Source: Magnetococcales bacterium DCbin4
Lineage (GTDB): Bacteria > Pseudomonadota > Magnetococcia > Magnetococcales > UBA8363
Direction of reading: 5' to 3'
Length of the DNA stretch: 48,278 nucleotides
NCBI GenBank assembly: GCA_002753735.1
Contig: PEAN01000030.1
Location: forward strand, 1 to 48,278
Made by a program: the position numbers and the translations under genes. Shown piece by piece: positions 18,386 to 26,525 of this stretch; positions within the stretch are counted from its first letter, which is position 1; each line of letters opens with the position of its first letter. The notes under the pieces are model-generated. The model did not search any database, was not told where the DNA came from, and saw nothing but the letters and a program-made list of their open reading frames with translations.

Positions 18386-18631
18386 CTATTTCACATCCGG
18401 TGCTTTCTTCTTTAATACACCCGCCTCGGTCAATTTATCAGCCATGTTTTGCATTGCCGCCAACGACACCAGAAATCCACGCAACGACATGATGACCTGT
18501 TGACGATCTTCAGGCTTTGGATTTCCTTTGTCATCTTTTTCTGTCTGAGAAAGACCAACAAGATTCATGCGAACCATGCCAAGATTAAAACTTATTTCGC
18601 CAACACCCTCAACGAACACTTCCGGAATCAT
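18386..18631 (-). CDS. Small hypothetical protein
   Basis: The 81-residue product starts MIPEVFVEGV. The ATG at 18631 follows the strong site TAGGAGGGAGA. It opens with a short beta-like stretch (VFVEGVGEISFNLGMVRMNLVGL), continues with a charged turn (EKDDKGNPKPEDR) and ends in a helix (LRGFLVSLAAMQNMADKLTEAG). It has no signal peptide and is probably soluble. It is convergent with the H-NS-like gene and divergent from the IalB-like gene. I do not recognise the family. Confidence 0.65.
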   Translation of the reverse strand: MIPEVFVEGVGEISFNLGMVRMNLVGLSQTEKDDKGNPKPEDRQQVIMSLRGFLVSLAAMQNMADKLTEAGVLKKKAPDVK

Positions 18632-18876
18632 AATCTCCCTCCTAAAACAGGTTGACTGTCATCTCATTTTGCAGTGCAATGGATGGAATTCAATGGCACA
18701 AGCGACAAACTGATTGCAAAGGAACACAATGGTGTCGCCCTCCCTGCACACGGTCTTTGCGTCACTATAATCCGAATGATCTTTCCAACACACGCGTAAT
18801 CTGGAGGAATGTACCAAATGACATTCCAACCTGGCAGCATGGCCTCCCAAAAACAAGCCCGACAGGTTCTCATCCC

Positions 18877-19470
18877 ATGAAAAGCGATGCCATCCATTCC
18901 CGGCCTCATTCACCCCGATGGCGACCTCTGTTGCCCTTGATCATGGTTTGCAGCCTGATGATCCTGAAACCGGCGCAGGGTGCCCAATTGACGGTCGGTG
19001 ACAAGTTTGGGGTATGGAGTTTTTCCTGTACGGCGTTGGGGGTCGACAAAACCCGATGCGGCTTGGTGCAAGTTGTCAAATCTCCCAGCACGGAAAAAAA
19101 CATCATCAAAGTCGTTTTCGGTTATCTGGGAAAAAATGGCGAACCGGCGCTGATCATCCACACCCCCATGAACATTTTTCTGGACACCGGGGTACTGATC
19201 AAGGTGGATCAGGGGAAACAATTAAAAATGAACATGCAACGATGCCGACCCGAGGGATGTATCGCTGCCATGCATGTCAAACCTGAATTTTTCAAGGAAC
19301 TTTCTTCGGGGGCCACCCTGAAGGTGGGATTCATTCTGTGGAATGAAAAGAAAATCCCGGTGATCGTCCCGGTAACCCTGAGCGGGCTTGCGGACGGGAT
19401 GGCGCGGATCAAGAAAGAGACGGCTCCGGCATTGCCCAAGGAGGGGGAGGAGACGGATTTAATGTTATGA
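18877..19470 (+). CDS. Secreted IalB/InvB-family protein
   Basis: The 197-residue protein has an N-terminal charged run and a hydrophobic core (LLPLIMVCSLMIL) ending PAQGAQ, consistent with a signal peptide. The mature part fits the invasion-associated locus B family: VGDKFGVWSFSC near the start, then paired cysteines (a C...C pair and CRPEGC) and a beta-rich remainder. These proteins are periplasmic, and their biochemical role is poorly known outside Bartonella. I place the start at the ATG at 18877, just before the signal sequence. The open frame extends 75 codons further upstream but that part has no secretion-like or family sequence. The ribosome site is weak. Confidence 0.8.
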   Translation: MKSDAIHSRPHSPRWRPLLPLIMVCSLMILKPAQGAQLTVGDKFGVWSFSCTALGVDKTRCGLVQVVKSPSTEKNIIKVVFGYLGKNGEPALIIHTPMNIFLDTGVLIKVDQGKQLKMNMQRCRPEGCIAAMHVKPEFFKELSSGATLKVGFILWNEKKIPVIVPVTLSGLADGMARIKKETAPALPKEGEETDLML

Positions 19471-19540
19471 CTTCCGGTTCATCCGTCACTCCCAACGACG
19501 ACCGGGACTCCTACTGGAATTCAGGAGGGAGTACCCGATA

Positions 19541-19855
19541 TCATCTTCCCGTCGACCTGGGCGATGGGGTTGGAACGTCCTGAGACGCTTGCGTAGCAGT
19601 ATCTTGGGGCGGCTGCGTCGCACCGCTTTGTGCCGTGCTGTTTTCGTATTCCTGCCTGGCCTCGGGCGATATGGTCACGGTAACGGCGGCGTCATTTTTC
19701 CCTTTTCTGACTTCGCGTTCCTCGCTGGTTTCCGTCCGTTCGACCTCAACCGCCTGTGCCTGTCGACCAGCCCCGGTGACATCCCCGGTCTTGCGATAGG
19801 CAGACAACATGGCCTGCATGGCATCACCCGAAATTGCATCAATACTTGAAGCCAT
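19541..19855 (-). CDS. Hypothetical low-complexity protein
   Basis: The 104-residue product starts MASSIDAISG. I chose the ATG at 19855 for its AAAGGA site eight bases upstream over an in-frame ATG 18 codons earlier. The first half is helical (SGDAMQAMLSAYRKTG) and the middle is charged (VERTETSEEREVRKGKND). The tail is rich in Gln, Pro, Ser and Thr and likely disordered. It has no membrane segment. Composition and length resemble small accessory proteins of flagellar or secretion loci, but no such genes are near and I cannot assign a family. Confidence 0.55.
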   Translation of the reverse strand: MASSIDAISGDAMQAMLSAYRKTGDVTGAGRQAQAVEVERTETSEEREVRKGKNDAAVTVTISPEARQEYENSTAQSGATQPPQDTATQASQDVPTPSPRSTGR

Positions 19856-19966
19856 GGAACGTTCCTTTGCTGAAGGTTGCACAAACCGACCCAGTGAAAC
19901 ATACAACATTATTTCCAGGATGGAATCGGATTATTCAATTCAAGATTCATCTCTATTTTGACTCAT

Positions 19967-20944
19967 TCATACGACCCCCGTCAATACCTGAGTCAATCGC
20001 AACCAATCGGCCTGGGTGCCGGGGAGCCCGAAACGGAGACCTCCCGGGGAATCGAAACGGCGGACCAAGATTCCCGACTGTGCCAGATATCCCCACAACG
20101 CCATGGGGTTGTTCGTAGGAACCCATTGAAACAGTGCCGTTTTTGCCGCGACCTTCAATCCATGGGTTTCCAGGAGCAGGGTCAAGCGTTCAGCATCGCG
20201 CGCCAATGCCCGCCGGGTTTGCTGTTGCCAGGGACGATCTGCCAGGGCAGCGGTCGTCACCCAGCGGGAGGGACCGGCAACGTTCCACGGCCCCAGATGT
20301 TCCCGTGTCTGGTGCAGAAGGGGTTCGGGGCCGAGAAGAAATCCGACTCTTGCCCCTGCCAGACCGAAAAATTTTCCGACACTGCGCAACACCAGGAGTC
20401 CGCCGGCCCCGGTATCAGCGGACAGGCTTTCATCCCCATTGGCATCCATGAATGCCTCATCGACGATCAGCCAACCGCCATGATTCCACAAGCGGTGCCA
20501 CCATGAACGCAATGTGGTTTTGGCGACAAGGCGGGCGGTAGGGTTGTTGGGATTGACCACTACCAACACCGCCAATCGATCCAGGAGGTGCTCTGAAACC
20601 TGTTCGATCTCCACGACCTCGAATCCCGCCTTGAGCCAGGCATGGGCATGTTCGCCGTAGGTGGGGGAAACGATTCCCACCGGACCCGGGGGGAGCAGGC
20701 GCGGCAAGGTTTGGATGATGGCCTGGGTTCCCGCCGCGGGCAACAGATGGTCACAACCGTAATATTCCCTGGCGGCCACTTCCAGACCATCTCCTTCTTC
20801 GGGAAGCCGATTCCACATGGGCATCGGGATATTCCCGACCGGGTAGCCGTTGGGATTGATGCCCGTGGACAAATCCAGCCACGAGGAAAGGGGAATGCCA
20901 AATCGTGCGGCTGCCCCACGGATGCCGCCTCCATGTTCCAGCAA
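19967..20944 (-). CDS. cobD: Threonine-phosphate decarboxylase, aminotransferase fold
   Basis: The 325-residue PLP enzyme makes (R)-1-amino-2-propanol phosphate from L-threonine phosphate, for the lower-loop linker of cobalamin. It starts EHGGGI, typical of the family, and has DLSTGINPNGYP near residue 25. Other marks are the PAAGTQAIIQTLPRL cofactor-binding turn, NPNNPTA, VDEAFMD, and the Schiff-base lysine in SVGKFFGLAG. It is divergent from cobB across 96 bases, so both probably share a control region. The alpha-proteobacterial name for the same enzyme is cobC. Confidence 0.93.
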   Translation of the reverse strand: MLEHGGGIRGAAARFGIPLSSWLDLSTGINPNGYPVGNIPMPMWNRLPEEGDGLEVAAREYYGCDHLLPAAGTQAIIQTLPRLLPPGPVGIVSPTYGEHAHAWLKAGFEVVEIEQVSEHLLDRLAVLVVVNPNNPTARLVAKTTLRSWWHRLWNHGGWLIVDEAFMDANGDESLSADTGAGGLLVLRSVGKFFGLAGARVGFLLGPEPLLHQTREHLGPWNVAGPSRWVTTAALADRPWQQQTRRALARDAERLTLLLETHGLKVAAKTALFQWVPTNNPMALWGYLAQSGILVRRFDSPGGLRFGLPGTQADWLRLTQVLTGVV

Positions 20945-21040
20945 TGGTTTTTCCTTTACGTTGAAGGGGTGGGATGGCGTATGTTAGGGCCACAAGCCTG
21001 TCGTTCACCATCGTGCCACCCTTGAGAACCTAGCCTTTCC

Positions 21041-22330
21041 ATGACCGTTGCACCAGGATTTATCATAGCCGCACCTCAATCGCGTTCAGGAAAAACGACC
21101 CTGACCTTGGCGCTCATGGCCCGTCTTGTCCGGGACAACATCCCGGTTGCCCCATTCAAGGCTGGTCCTGATTATCTTGATGGGATTTGGCACCAGGAAA
21201 TCGTCAAGCGTCCTTCTTTCAATCTGGACACCTTCATGGTGGGGCCTGAGGAGTGTCGTCTCCTGTTCGAGGCGCAACGGGGCGATGCTCTGGGGATCGT
21301 CGAGGGGGTCATGGGGTTATATGATGGCAAATCGGGCGTAGGGGGAGCGGGATCAACGGCGGATCTGGCCCGGGTCTTGGGACTGCCGGTATTATTGGTG
21401 GTCAATGTTCGAGGGATGGCGGGATCTTTGATTCCGCTGGTCAAGGGGTTTGTGGATGCTGCGGACGGGTTTGTCATTGCAGGAATTCTTGCCAATCATG
21501 TCGGCAGTTTGCAGCACGCCCAACGCTTGTCGGGTTGGCTTGCCGATCATGGTCTGCCACCGCTTCTGGGTTGGATGGGGCGGGAGGAGCATCTGGCGCT
21601 TCAGGAGCGGCACCTGGGATTGACACTCCCGGGGGAAGCCTTGGCTCCTTCCCGGGACCGGTTGGCGGCGGCCTTGCATTTGGACACGGAATGTTTTTTT
21701 CATTTATTCAAACCCATGCCTTCAAAGCACGCGCCCCTTGTTGCGCCAGTGCAATCTTTTTTATCTGGACGCAACATTGCCATTGCCCGTGATGCTGCCT
21801 TCAGTTTCATTTATCCTGCCAATGTTGCGTGTTTGGCACGCATGGGGGCAACCCTTCATTTTTTTTCTCCCCTGGCGGGGGATCCTTTGCCCTCTGCAAT
21901 TGATGCCATCTGGTTACCTGGGGGGTATCCTGAGCTGCACGCTCGAGCGTTATCCACCAGTTCCACGTTGCAGATGCTCAGGGAATTCGGCCAACGGGGG
22001 GGAGTTATTCTGGCGGAATGTGGTGGCATGATGACGTTAGGCGACCAACTGGTGGATCATCAGGGTGTTTCCTGGCCGATGGCGGGGTTGCTCCCTATCA
22101 GGACGGTCATGACATCACGGTTGGCTGGTTTGGGGTATCGGGAAGAGCGTTTGGGGGTACGTGGTCATGAGTTTCATCATTCGGTTCGTGACCCCTGCCC
22201 GCTCCCCCCTGCATTTTCCCTTGAACGTGGTGACGGGGGGGTGCAATGGAACCAGGTCCGGGCCTCCTATGTCCACTGGTATTTCCCTTCGGCCCCCCGG
22301 GTAGTCGCCGATTGGCTCAGAACCTGTTGA
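21041..22330 (+). CDS. cobB: Cobyrinate a,c-diamide synthase
   Basis: The 429-residue, two-domain glutamine amidotransferase amidates the a and c side chains of cobyrinate (or hydrogenobyrinate) using ATP and glutamine. The N-terminal ATPase has SRSGKTTLTLALMARL (P-loop) and FKAGPDYLD. The C-terminal class I amidotransferase has GGYPELHA and the nucleophile cysteine in ECGGMMTLG, with the late GHEFHHS motif. The length is slightly below the usual 450. The ATG at 21041 is the family start. It is paired head-to-head with cobD; cobM lies 2.2 kb downstream beyond an inserted cassette. Confidence 0.95.
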   Translation: MTVAPGFIIAAPQSRSGKTTLTLALMARLVRDNIPVAPFKAGPDYLDGIWHQEIVKRPSFNLDTFMVGPEECRLLFEAQRGDALGIVEGVMGLYDGKSGVGGAGSTADLARVLGLPVLLVVNVRGMAGSLIPLVKGFVDAADGFVIAGILANHVGSLQHAQRLSGWLADHGLPPLLGWMGREEHLALQERHLGLTLPGEALAPSRDRLAAALHLDTECFFHLFKPMPSKHAPLVAPVQSFLSGRNIAIARDAAFSFIYPANVACLARMGATLHFFSPLAGDPLPSAIDAIWLPGGYPELHARALSTSSTLQMLREFGQRGGVILAECGGMMTLGDQLVDHQGVSWPMAGLLPIRTVMTSRLAGLGYREERLGVRGHEFHHSVRDPCPLPPAFSLERGDGGVQWNQVRASYVHWYFPSAPRVVADWLRTC

Positions 22331-22352
22331 TATCAATTCTACTTTGTCACAT

Positions 22353-22381
22353 TTGACCTTTTAAATTTACTGATCTATGCT
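22353..22381 (+). promoter_or_regulatory. Promoter of the metallopeptidase cassette
   Basis: TTGACC and TATGCT are separated by 17 bases, about 125 bases before the first cassette gene. It lies directly after the cobB stop codon in AT-rich DNA, so the cassette appears to have its own promoter rather than relying on cobB. Confidence 0.5.
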
Positions 22382-22506
22382 ACGCTATGCTGGTTTTATC
22401 TCCGATATGAAGAAAAAAAACTGGAAATCGGTTTGTTCAAGATGACAATTTTCCGTATTCATGTTGAACCCGTACATTTTTTTCCGCTTCAACCAAGAGC
22501 TGAATA

Positions 22507-22941
22507 ATGGCTTTGAATTATTCCTACGTCCCTGGGCAAATGCGCAGAAAACATAAATGGACCCGGGACAAAGCCGACTTTGATCCTCCGAATGTTCCGG
22601 GATCCCCTGGAAAATGCCCCTCGTCGATCACCAACACACCTGGACTGGCTGAACGTCTCTTGCAGGAGGGGATTCCTTGGCCACCTACAGCAGAACATCC
22701 GGAACGAGTCTATAATGTTCACCAGGGAGTGGTTTATCGGGCCGTTCCCACAATCGCGGGAAAAAGCTTTCACGGCTTTCCAGAAAAGGAGCAGTCTGGA
22801 CGGCGTGTGCCTGAAGAGGTTCTTGAAGATCTGGCGGCGCGAGCCGATAAAGCAGGAGAATTCAAAAAATTCAAGGAGTGGGCGAGCACGTATCTGCCCC
22901 AAGGTTGGAACGCCCTGAATTACCGAGCCAATAGCGCCTGA
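22507..22941 (+). CDS. Unknown protein, first gene of the metallopeptidase cassette
   Basis: The 144-residue soluble protein starts MALNYSYVPG. It has a basic N-terminus (MRRKHKWTRDK), a Pro-rich middle and a likely globular core (VYNVHQGVVYRAVP, then SFHGFPEK), and ends in a charged helix (EEVLEDLAARADKAGEFKKF). It is followed after 15 bases by the ImmA/IrrE-type gene, so the two are surely cotranscribed. I do not recognise the family. A small toxin-like or ligand protein cleaved or controlled by the peptidase is one idea, from the pairing only. There is no obvious ribosome site at the ATG. Confidence 0.75.
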   Translation: MALNYSYVPGQMRRKHKWTRDKADFDPPNVPGSPGKCPSSITNTPGLAERLLQEGIPWPPTAEHPERVYNVHQGVVYRAVPTIAGKSFHGFPEKEQSGRRVPEEVLEDLAARADKAGEFKKFKEWASTYLPQGWNALNYRANSA

Positions 22942-22956
22942 TGGGACGCTCACGAT

Positions 22957-24375
22957 ATGTTCAATTTCACGTTTGAAAGGTTGGAGGATAACGACGGCCA
23001 AACGGTTCCCCTGTTTTCCGGATATGGCCGGTTGTCCTTGACCCTCAACGGAAAGGGAATCTGGTATGATCCTCGCCACGACGAAATCATGGGAGTTGAG
23101 GATTATTGGGACGGTTTATTGGACCACTTGGCCCGCAGCTGGCGCTACCTGAAGATAGAAGACCCTTATCCCCTCCACTTCAATCCGGAATCCCCGCGAG
23201 GCTTTCTGGAACACGCCATGGTCAAGCTGCGGGAGATGGGTCTGTCAAAGAACACCTTCGTCGAAGAGGAGGTCAAAATATTCGCCTTCTCTGATCGGCA
23301 TAATCTCGCTGCCGGCATGCCTGACCTGTTTCTGCCGCCCCTCTTTATTCTGCGAGAGGGGAACGATATGCGCATCGTGACCGATACGCAGGAGGCTTGC
23401 ATTCCGTTTGAACAGGCCATGGAGCGGCTTGAAGCCCTGGGAATGGCCATTGCCCAAGCGATTCATCCCCAATCCCAACGCGGCAGCGTGATCCTGGAAG
23501 CTTGGAATCAGCGTCATCGTGCGTTGCCCGTCAATGATGCCCTCTCCATGCTGGTGGGAATTCCGCCAACCATGATTGCCGAGATTGCCGCCAATGATGA
23601 TCCGGCAGTGGTATTTGGTTATTCCGGGGAAAGTACCCCTTCCCACATGGTGCTGGCCGCCCGAATGACCCAACACCGCTTGGAACCCAGTGAAATCCGA
23701 ATGGTCATGGACAGGATTTCACGAGTGCGATTGGGAAGTACGACGGCAAAATTCGCCAAACTACGCAGCGAAGCAGGTCGGCAACTGAAAGATCTCGCGA
23801 GTGAACACCATTACAAGCAAGGGTACGAACTGGCAAAGTGGTTGCGATTAACCCTCAGCGTACCAAAAGACCAAACTGTCGATCCCGGTCAATGGTTACG
23901 GGATTGGGGCGTCGCAGTGAAAGCTTCCAAACTGCCCCGTGAGATCGACGCATTGGCACGATGGGAAGGAGATCAGGCGTGCGTCGTCTTCAATCGGAAT
24001 GCCGCCAGAAAACGCAACAGAGCCTCGCTGGCGCATGAGATCGCCCACCTTTTGGCCGATACCGATCATGCCCTGCCATCTGTCGAAGTGCTGGGCGGAC
24101 GCATGCCGGTCCTGGTAGAGAAAAGGGCCAAAGCATTTGCGGCAGAACTGCTTCTGCCCAGATCCCAGGTCGAACAGACGCTGGCTGATCGTCTGGATCT
24201 TGATGCGATTGCGGCTGGTATGAACGATCTGACAAGACGGTTTAACGTCAGCAGGCAATTGACAGGTTACCAGATGGAAAACCTGTTGAAAGATGCGGGC
24301 AAACTGTCAACTCCCGTCCAGAATTGGATTAAAAAGACCGTTGACCGATACGGTCGGGACGCATCCAACATTTAA
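22957..24375 (+). CDS. ImmA/IrrE-type zinc metallopeptidase with unusual N-terminal region
   Basis: The 472-residue protein carries a C-terminal ImmA/IrrE (DUF955) peptidase domain. The zinc motif HEIAH spans residues 360-364, and the later AFAAELLLP segment supplies the usual third ligand region. The N-terminal 300 residues are not the helix-turn-helix commonly fused to this domain. They form a region with SGYGRLSLTLNGKGIWYDP, HNLAAGMPDLFLPPLFILR and SMLVGIPP. Known ImmA-type peptidases cleave phage or ICE repressors (ImmR) or the DdrO repressor (IrrE). A repressor partner is not evident here. The gene is cotranscribed with the unknown protein upstream and sits between two cobalamin genes. 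Confidence 0.85.
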   Translation: MFNFTFERLEDNDGQTVPLFSGYGRLSLTLNGKGIWYDPRHDEIMGVEDYWDGLLDHLARSWRYLKIEDPYPLHFNPESPRGFLEHAMVKLREMGLSKNTFVEEEVKIFAFSDRHNLAAGMPDLFLPPLFILREGNDMRIVTDTQEACIPFEQAMERLEALGMAIAQAIHPQSQRGSVILEAWNQRHRALPVNDALSMLVGIPPTMIAEIAANDDPAVVFGYSGESTPSHMVLAARMTQHRLEPSEIRMVMDRISRVRLGSTTAKFAKLRSEAGRQLKDLASEHHYKQGYELAKWLRLTLSVPKDQTVDPGQWLRDWGVAVKASKLPREIDALARWEGDQACVVFNRNAARKRNRASLAHEIAHLLADTDHALPSVEVLGGRMPVLVEKRAKAFAAELLLPRSQVEQTLADRLDLDAIAAGMNDLTRRFNVSRQLTGYQMENLLKDAGKLSTPVQNWIKKTVDRYGRDASNI

Positions 24376-24466
24376 ATTCTATATTGATCTCTGTTGAAAA
24401 AAGAGAGGTCATGGTTGCTTGTTTGAAGTTTTTCGTTTACTGTTTCATCGATTCATAAAGTTAAGA

Positions 24467-24513
24467 TCTTGGGGGCAATCCCCCAGACCCGTTTTTTATT
24501 TTAATATTTTTAT
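24467..24513 (+). repeat. Half copy of the long-stem repeat
   Basis: cttgggggcaatcccccaga and the T-rich arm after it match the right half of the copy at 25506-25541. The internal gggggcaatccccc hairpin plus T-run could terminate the metallopeptidase cassette transcript before cobM. Confidence 0.6.
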
Positions 24514-24568
24514 GAACATAGCAGTCAATTGACAATGATTCATATCTATCAGACAATTTTTCACGAAA

Positions 24569-25351
24569 ATGCCAACGATGGGTAAACTGTGGATTGTCGG
24601 TGCAGGACCAGGCGCAGTCGATCTGATTACGGTACGCGGACGAGAGGTCATCTCCCGAGCCAATGCCATCCTGTACGCCGGCTCACTGGTCAGTCCCCAG
24701 CATCTGGACTTTGCCCCACCCGGTTGCGAAACGGCTGACTCCAGCAGCATGACGCTGGATGAAATGCTGCAATGGCTCAAAGAACGTCTCGGCCGCCTGG
24801 AACATGTCGTCCGCCTGCAAACAGGTGATCCCTCCCTCTATGGTGCATTGACCGAGTTGACAACCCCCCTGCGACGCCAAGGGGTGGAGATGGAAGTAAT
24901 CCCCGGAGTCTCCTCCGCCATGGCCTCGGCAGCCGCCGCCATGGAAAGCCTGACCCTGCCCGAAGTGACCCAGACGGTCATCCTGACCCGGACCGAAGGA
25001 CGCACACCCATGCCGGAAAAAGAACAATTACGCCACCTTGCCGCCCATGGGGCAACATTGTGTATTTTCCTGTCGGCAACGTTGCTTGAAAAAGTGACCT
25101 GGGAACTGTATCAGGCAGGGTGGTCGCAGGAACAACCGGTGTTGGTGGTCCACAAAGCCACCTGGCCCGGAGAAGAACGAATCATTCGTGGCCGATTGGC
25201 CGACATCGCCCAATCCTGCCGGGAAGCGGGCATCGGCAGCCAAGCCATGATCATTACCGGACCCGCCCTGAATGCTGCCGGAAGAGACGACAATCCGGTC
25301 TCTCGATTGTACGCTGATGATTTCTCCCACCAGTTCAGAACTGCCGGTTGA
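24569..25351 (+). CDS. cobM: Precorrin-4 C11-methyltransferase
   Basis: The 260-residue SAM-dependent methyltransferase of the corrin ring pathway has the family order. GKLWIVGAGPGAVDLITVRG lies at the N-terminus, then ILYAGSLVSP, the SAM-binding LQTGDPSLYGAL loop and GVSSAMASAAA, with FLSAT in the middle. CobM methylates C-11 of precorrin-4; CbiF does the same for the cobalt-containing form and cannot be told apart here. No clear ribosome site precedes the ATG at 24569; a second ATG three codons later is an alternative. Other cob/cbi genes are not in the window. Confidence 0.93.
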   Translation: MPTMGKLWIVGAGPGAVDLITVRGREVISRANAILYAGSLVSPQHLDFAPPGCETADSSSMTLDEMLQWLKERLGRLEHVVRLQTGDPSLYGALTELTTPLRRQGVEMEVIPGVSSAMASAAAAMESLTLPEVTQTVILTRTEGRTPMPEKEQLRHLAAHGATLCIFLSATLLEKVTWELYQAGWSQEQPVLVVHKATWPGEERIIRGRLADIAQSCREAGIGSQAMIITGPALNAAGRDDNPVSRLYADDFSHQFRTAG

Positions 25352-25372
25352 TAATGATCAAGACGAGGGACT

Positions 25373-25550
25373 GTTGACATTCAAAAAAATTATCAAAAGA
25401 AAAAAGGGGTCTGGGGGATTGCCCCCAGGGTGTTGACCTTGATTTTGACTTTAAACAACAAGGTTTCCATAACCTTAGCTTTTGACCTTGTTTCTAAAAT
25501 CAAAACCCTGGGGGGGAAACCCCCAGACCCCTTTTTTTTCTTAATATTAT
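25373..25550. repeat. Long-stem dispersed repeat (second subtype)
   Basis: The arms at about 25397-25430 and 25506-25541 are near-complementary and bracket an AT-rich loop. The loop also matches the loop of the 6359-6575 element (shared ttgattttgactt, aaggtttccata and tttctaaaatcaaa). The outer end is TTGACATTCAAAAAAATTAT instead of GTAACTGCCC, so this is a different subtype or a truncated copy. It lies between convergent cobM and hldD and likely terminates both. Confidence 0.7.
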
Positions 25551-26513
25551 TTACAACCCCGCCTCTTTCGCCCGCACAAACGCCGCAACCCCCTGTTCCA
25601 ACGACGCAGGACGCACCTCCAAACCCCGAATCGCCAAAAGTTTGGAAATGTCCGCCTCGGTAAAGTTTTGATATTTGGCCGCCAACCCTTCAGGCATGGG
25701 AACATATTCGATGGGTTCGGGAGTTTTGTTCATCGCCTGATAAAGACTCGCCACAATATCGTTGAAACTGCGACTGACCCCCGTGCCGACATTGAATACC
25801 CCCCGCACCGGTTCCGACTGCTCCGCCAAGGCAAGGTTGATGGCAGCGACATCGGCAACATGAATGAAATCACGACGCTGCTCACCATTGCCATAACCAC
25901 CGGACCCGGCAAACAAACGGGCACGCCCCGTCCGGCGAATCTGTTCATGAAGTTGATGCACCATGGACGCCATCCGACCCTTGTGTCCCTCACGAGGACC
26001 ATACACATTGAAATAACGCAAACCCGCAACGGTACTTTCGACACCCTCCATGTTCTGCGCGACATACCGGTCGAAAAGAAGCTTGGAGTAGCCATAGATA
26101 TTGAGCGGGTTTTCGTTATCGGGATGTTCGGCAAACCGTGAGGAATCGCCATAGGTAGCCGCAGAAGAAGCATAGACAAATGGAATCTTCCGGGCCACGG
26201 CGAAATGGAACAGTTCTTTTGAATACTGATAATTATTGTCCATCATGTAGCGGCCGTCATATTCCATCGTATCGGAACAGGCCCCCTGGTGCAAAATGGC
26301 GGTGATCGGTATGTTTTGCCACCGCCCTTGACGCAATGCCTCACGGAATTCACGCTTATCCTGATAATCGAAGAAGCGTAAATCACGCAGGTTCAAGAAT
26401 TTGTCGCTTTTTTCCAGATTGTCAACGATCAGGATACGAGTCCGACCGAGATGATTGAGGGCGGCAACGATATTGGCGCCGATGAATCCGGCACCTCCGG
26501 TCACAATGATCAT
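25551..26513 (-). CDS. hldD: ADP-L-glycero-D-manno-heptose 6-epimerase
   Basis: The 320-residue enzyme epimerises ADP-D-glycero-D-manno-heptose to the L form used in the LPS inner core. It is an extended short-chain dehydrogenase. The NADP-binding loop TGGAGFIGANI is at the N-terminus, DNLEKSDKF follows the second strand, and YASSAATYG is next. The catalytic pair is in YGYSKLLFD (Y-x3-K), and YFNVYGPRE is typical of HldD. It starts 12 bases after the hldE stop codon on the same strand, giving an hldE-hldD operon. Confidence 0.96.
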   Translation of the reverse strand: MIIVTGGAGFIGANIVAALNHLGRTRILIVDNLEKSDKFLNLRDLRFFDYQDKREFREALRQGRWQNIPITAILHQGACSDTMEYDGRYMMDNNYQYSKELFHFAVARKIPFVYASSAATYGDSSRFAEHPDNENPLNIYGYSKLLFDRYVAQNMEGVESTVAGLRYFNVYGPREGHKGRMASMVHQLHEQIRRTGRARLFAGSGGYGNGEQRRDFIHVADVAAINLALAEQSEPVRGVFNVGTGVSRSFNDIVASLYQAMNKTPEPIEYVPMPEGLAAKYQNFTEADISKLLAIRGLEVRPASLEQGVAAFVRAKEAGL

Positions 26514-26525
26514 GCAAGTGATCCT

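Noticed and set aside
20945-21040. Possible cobalamin riboswitch between cobD and cobB
   Set aside because: The gap is only 96 bases and contains no B12-box-like sequence; a riboswitch would need about 200 bases.
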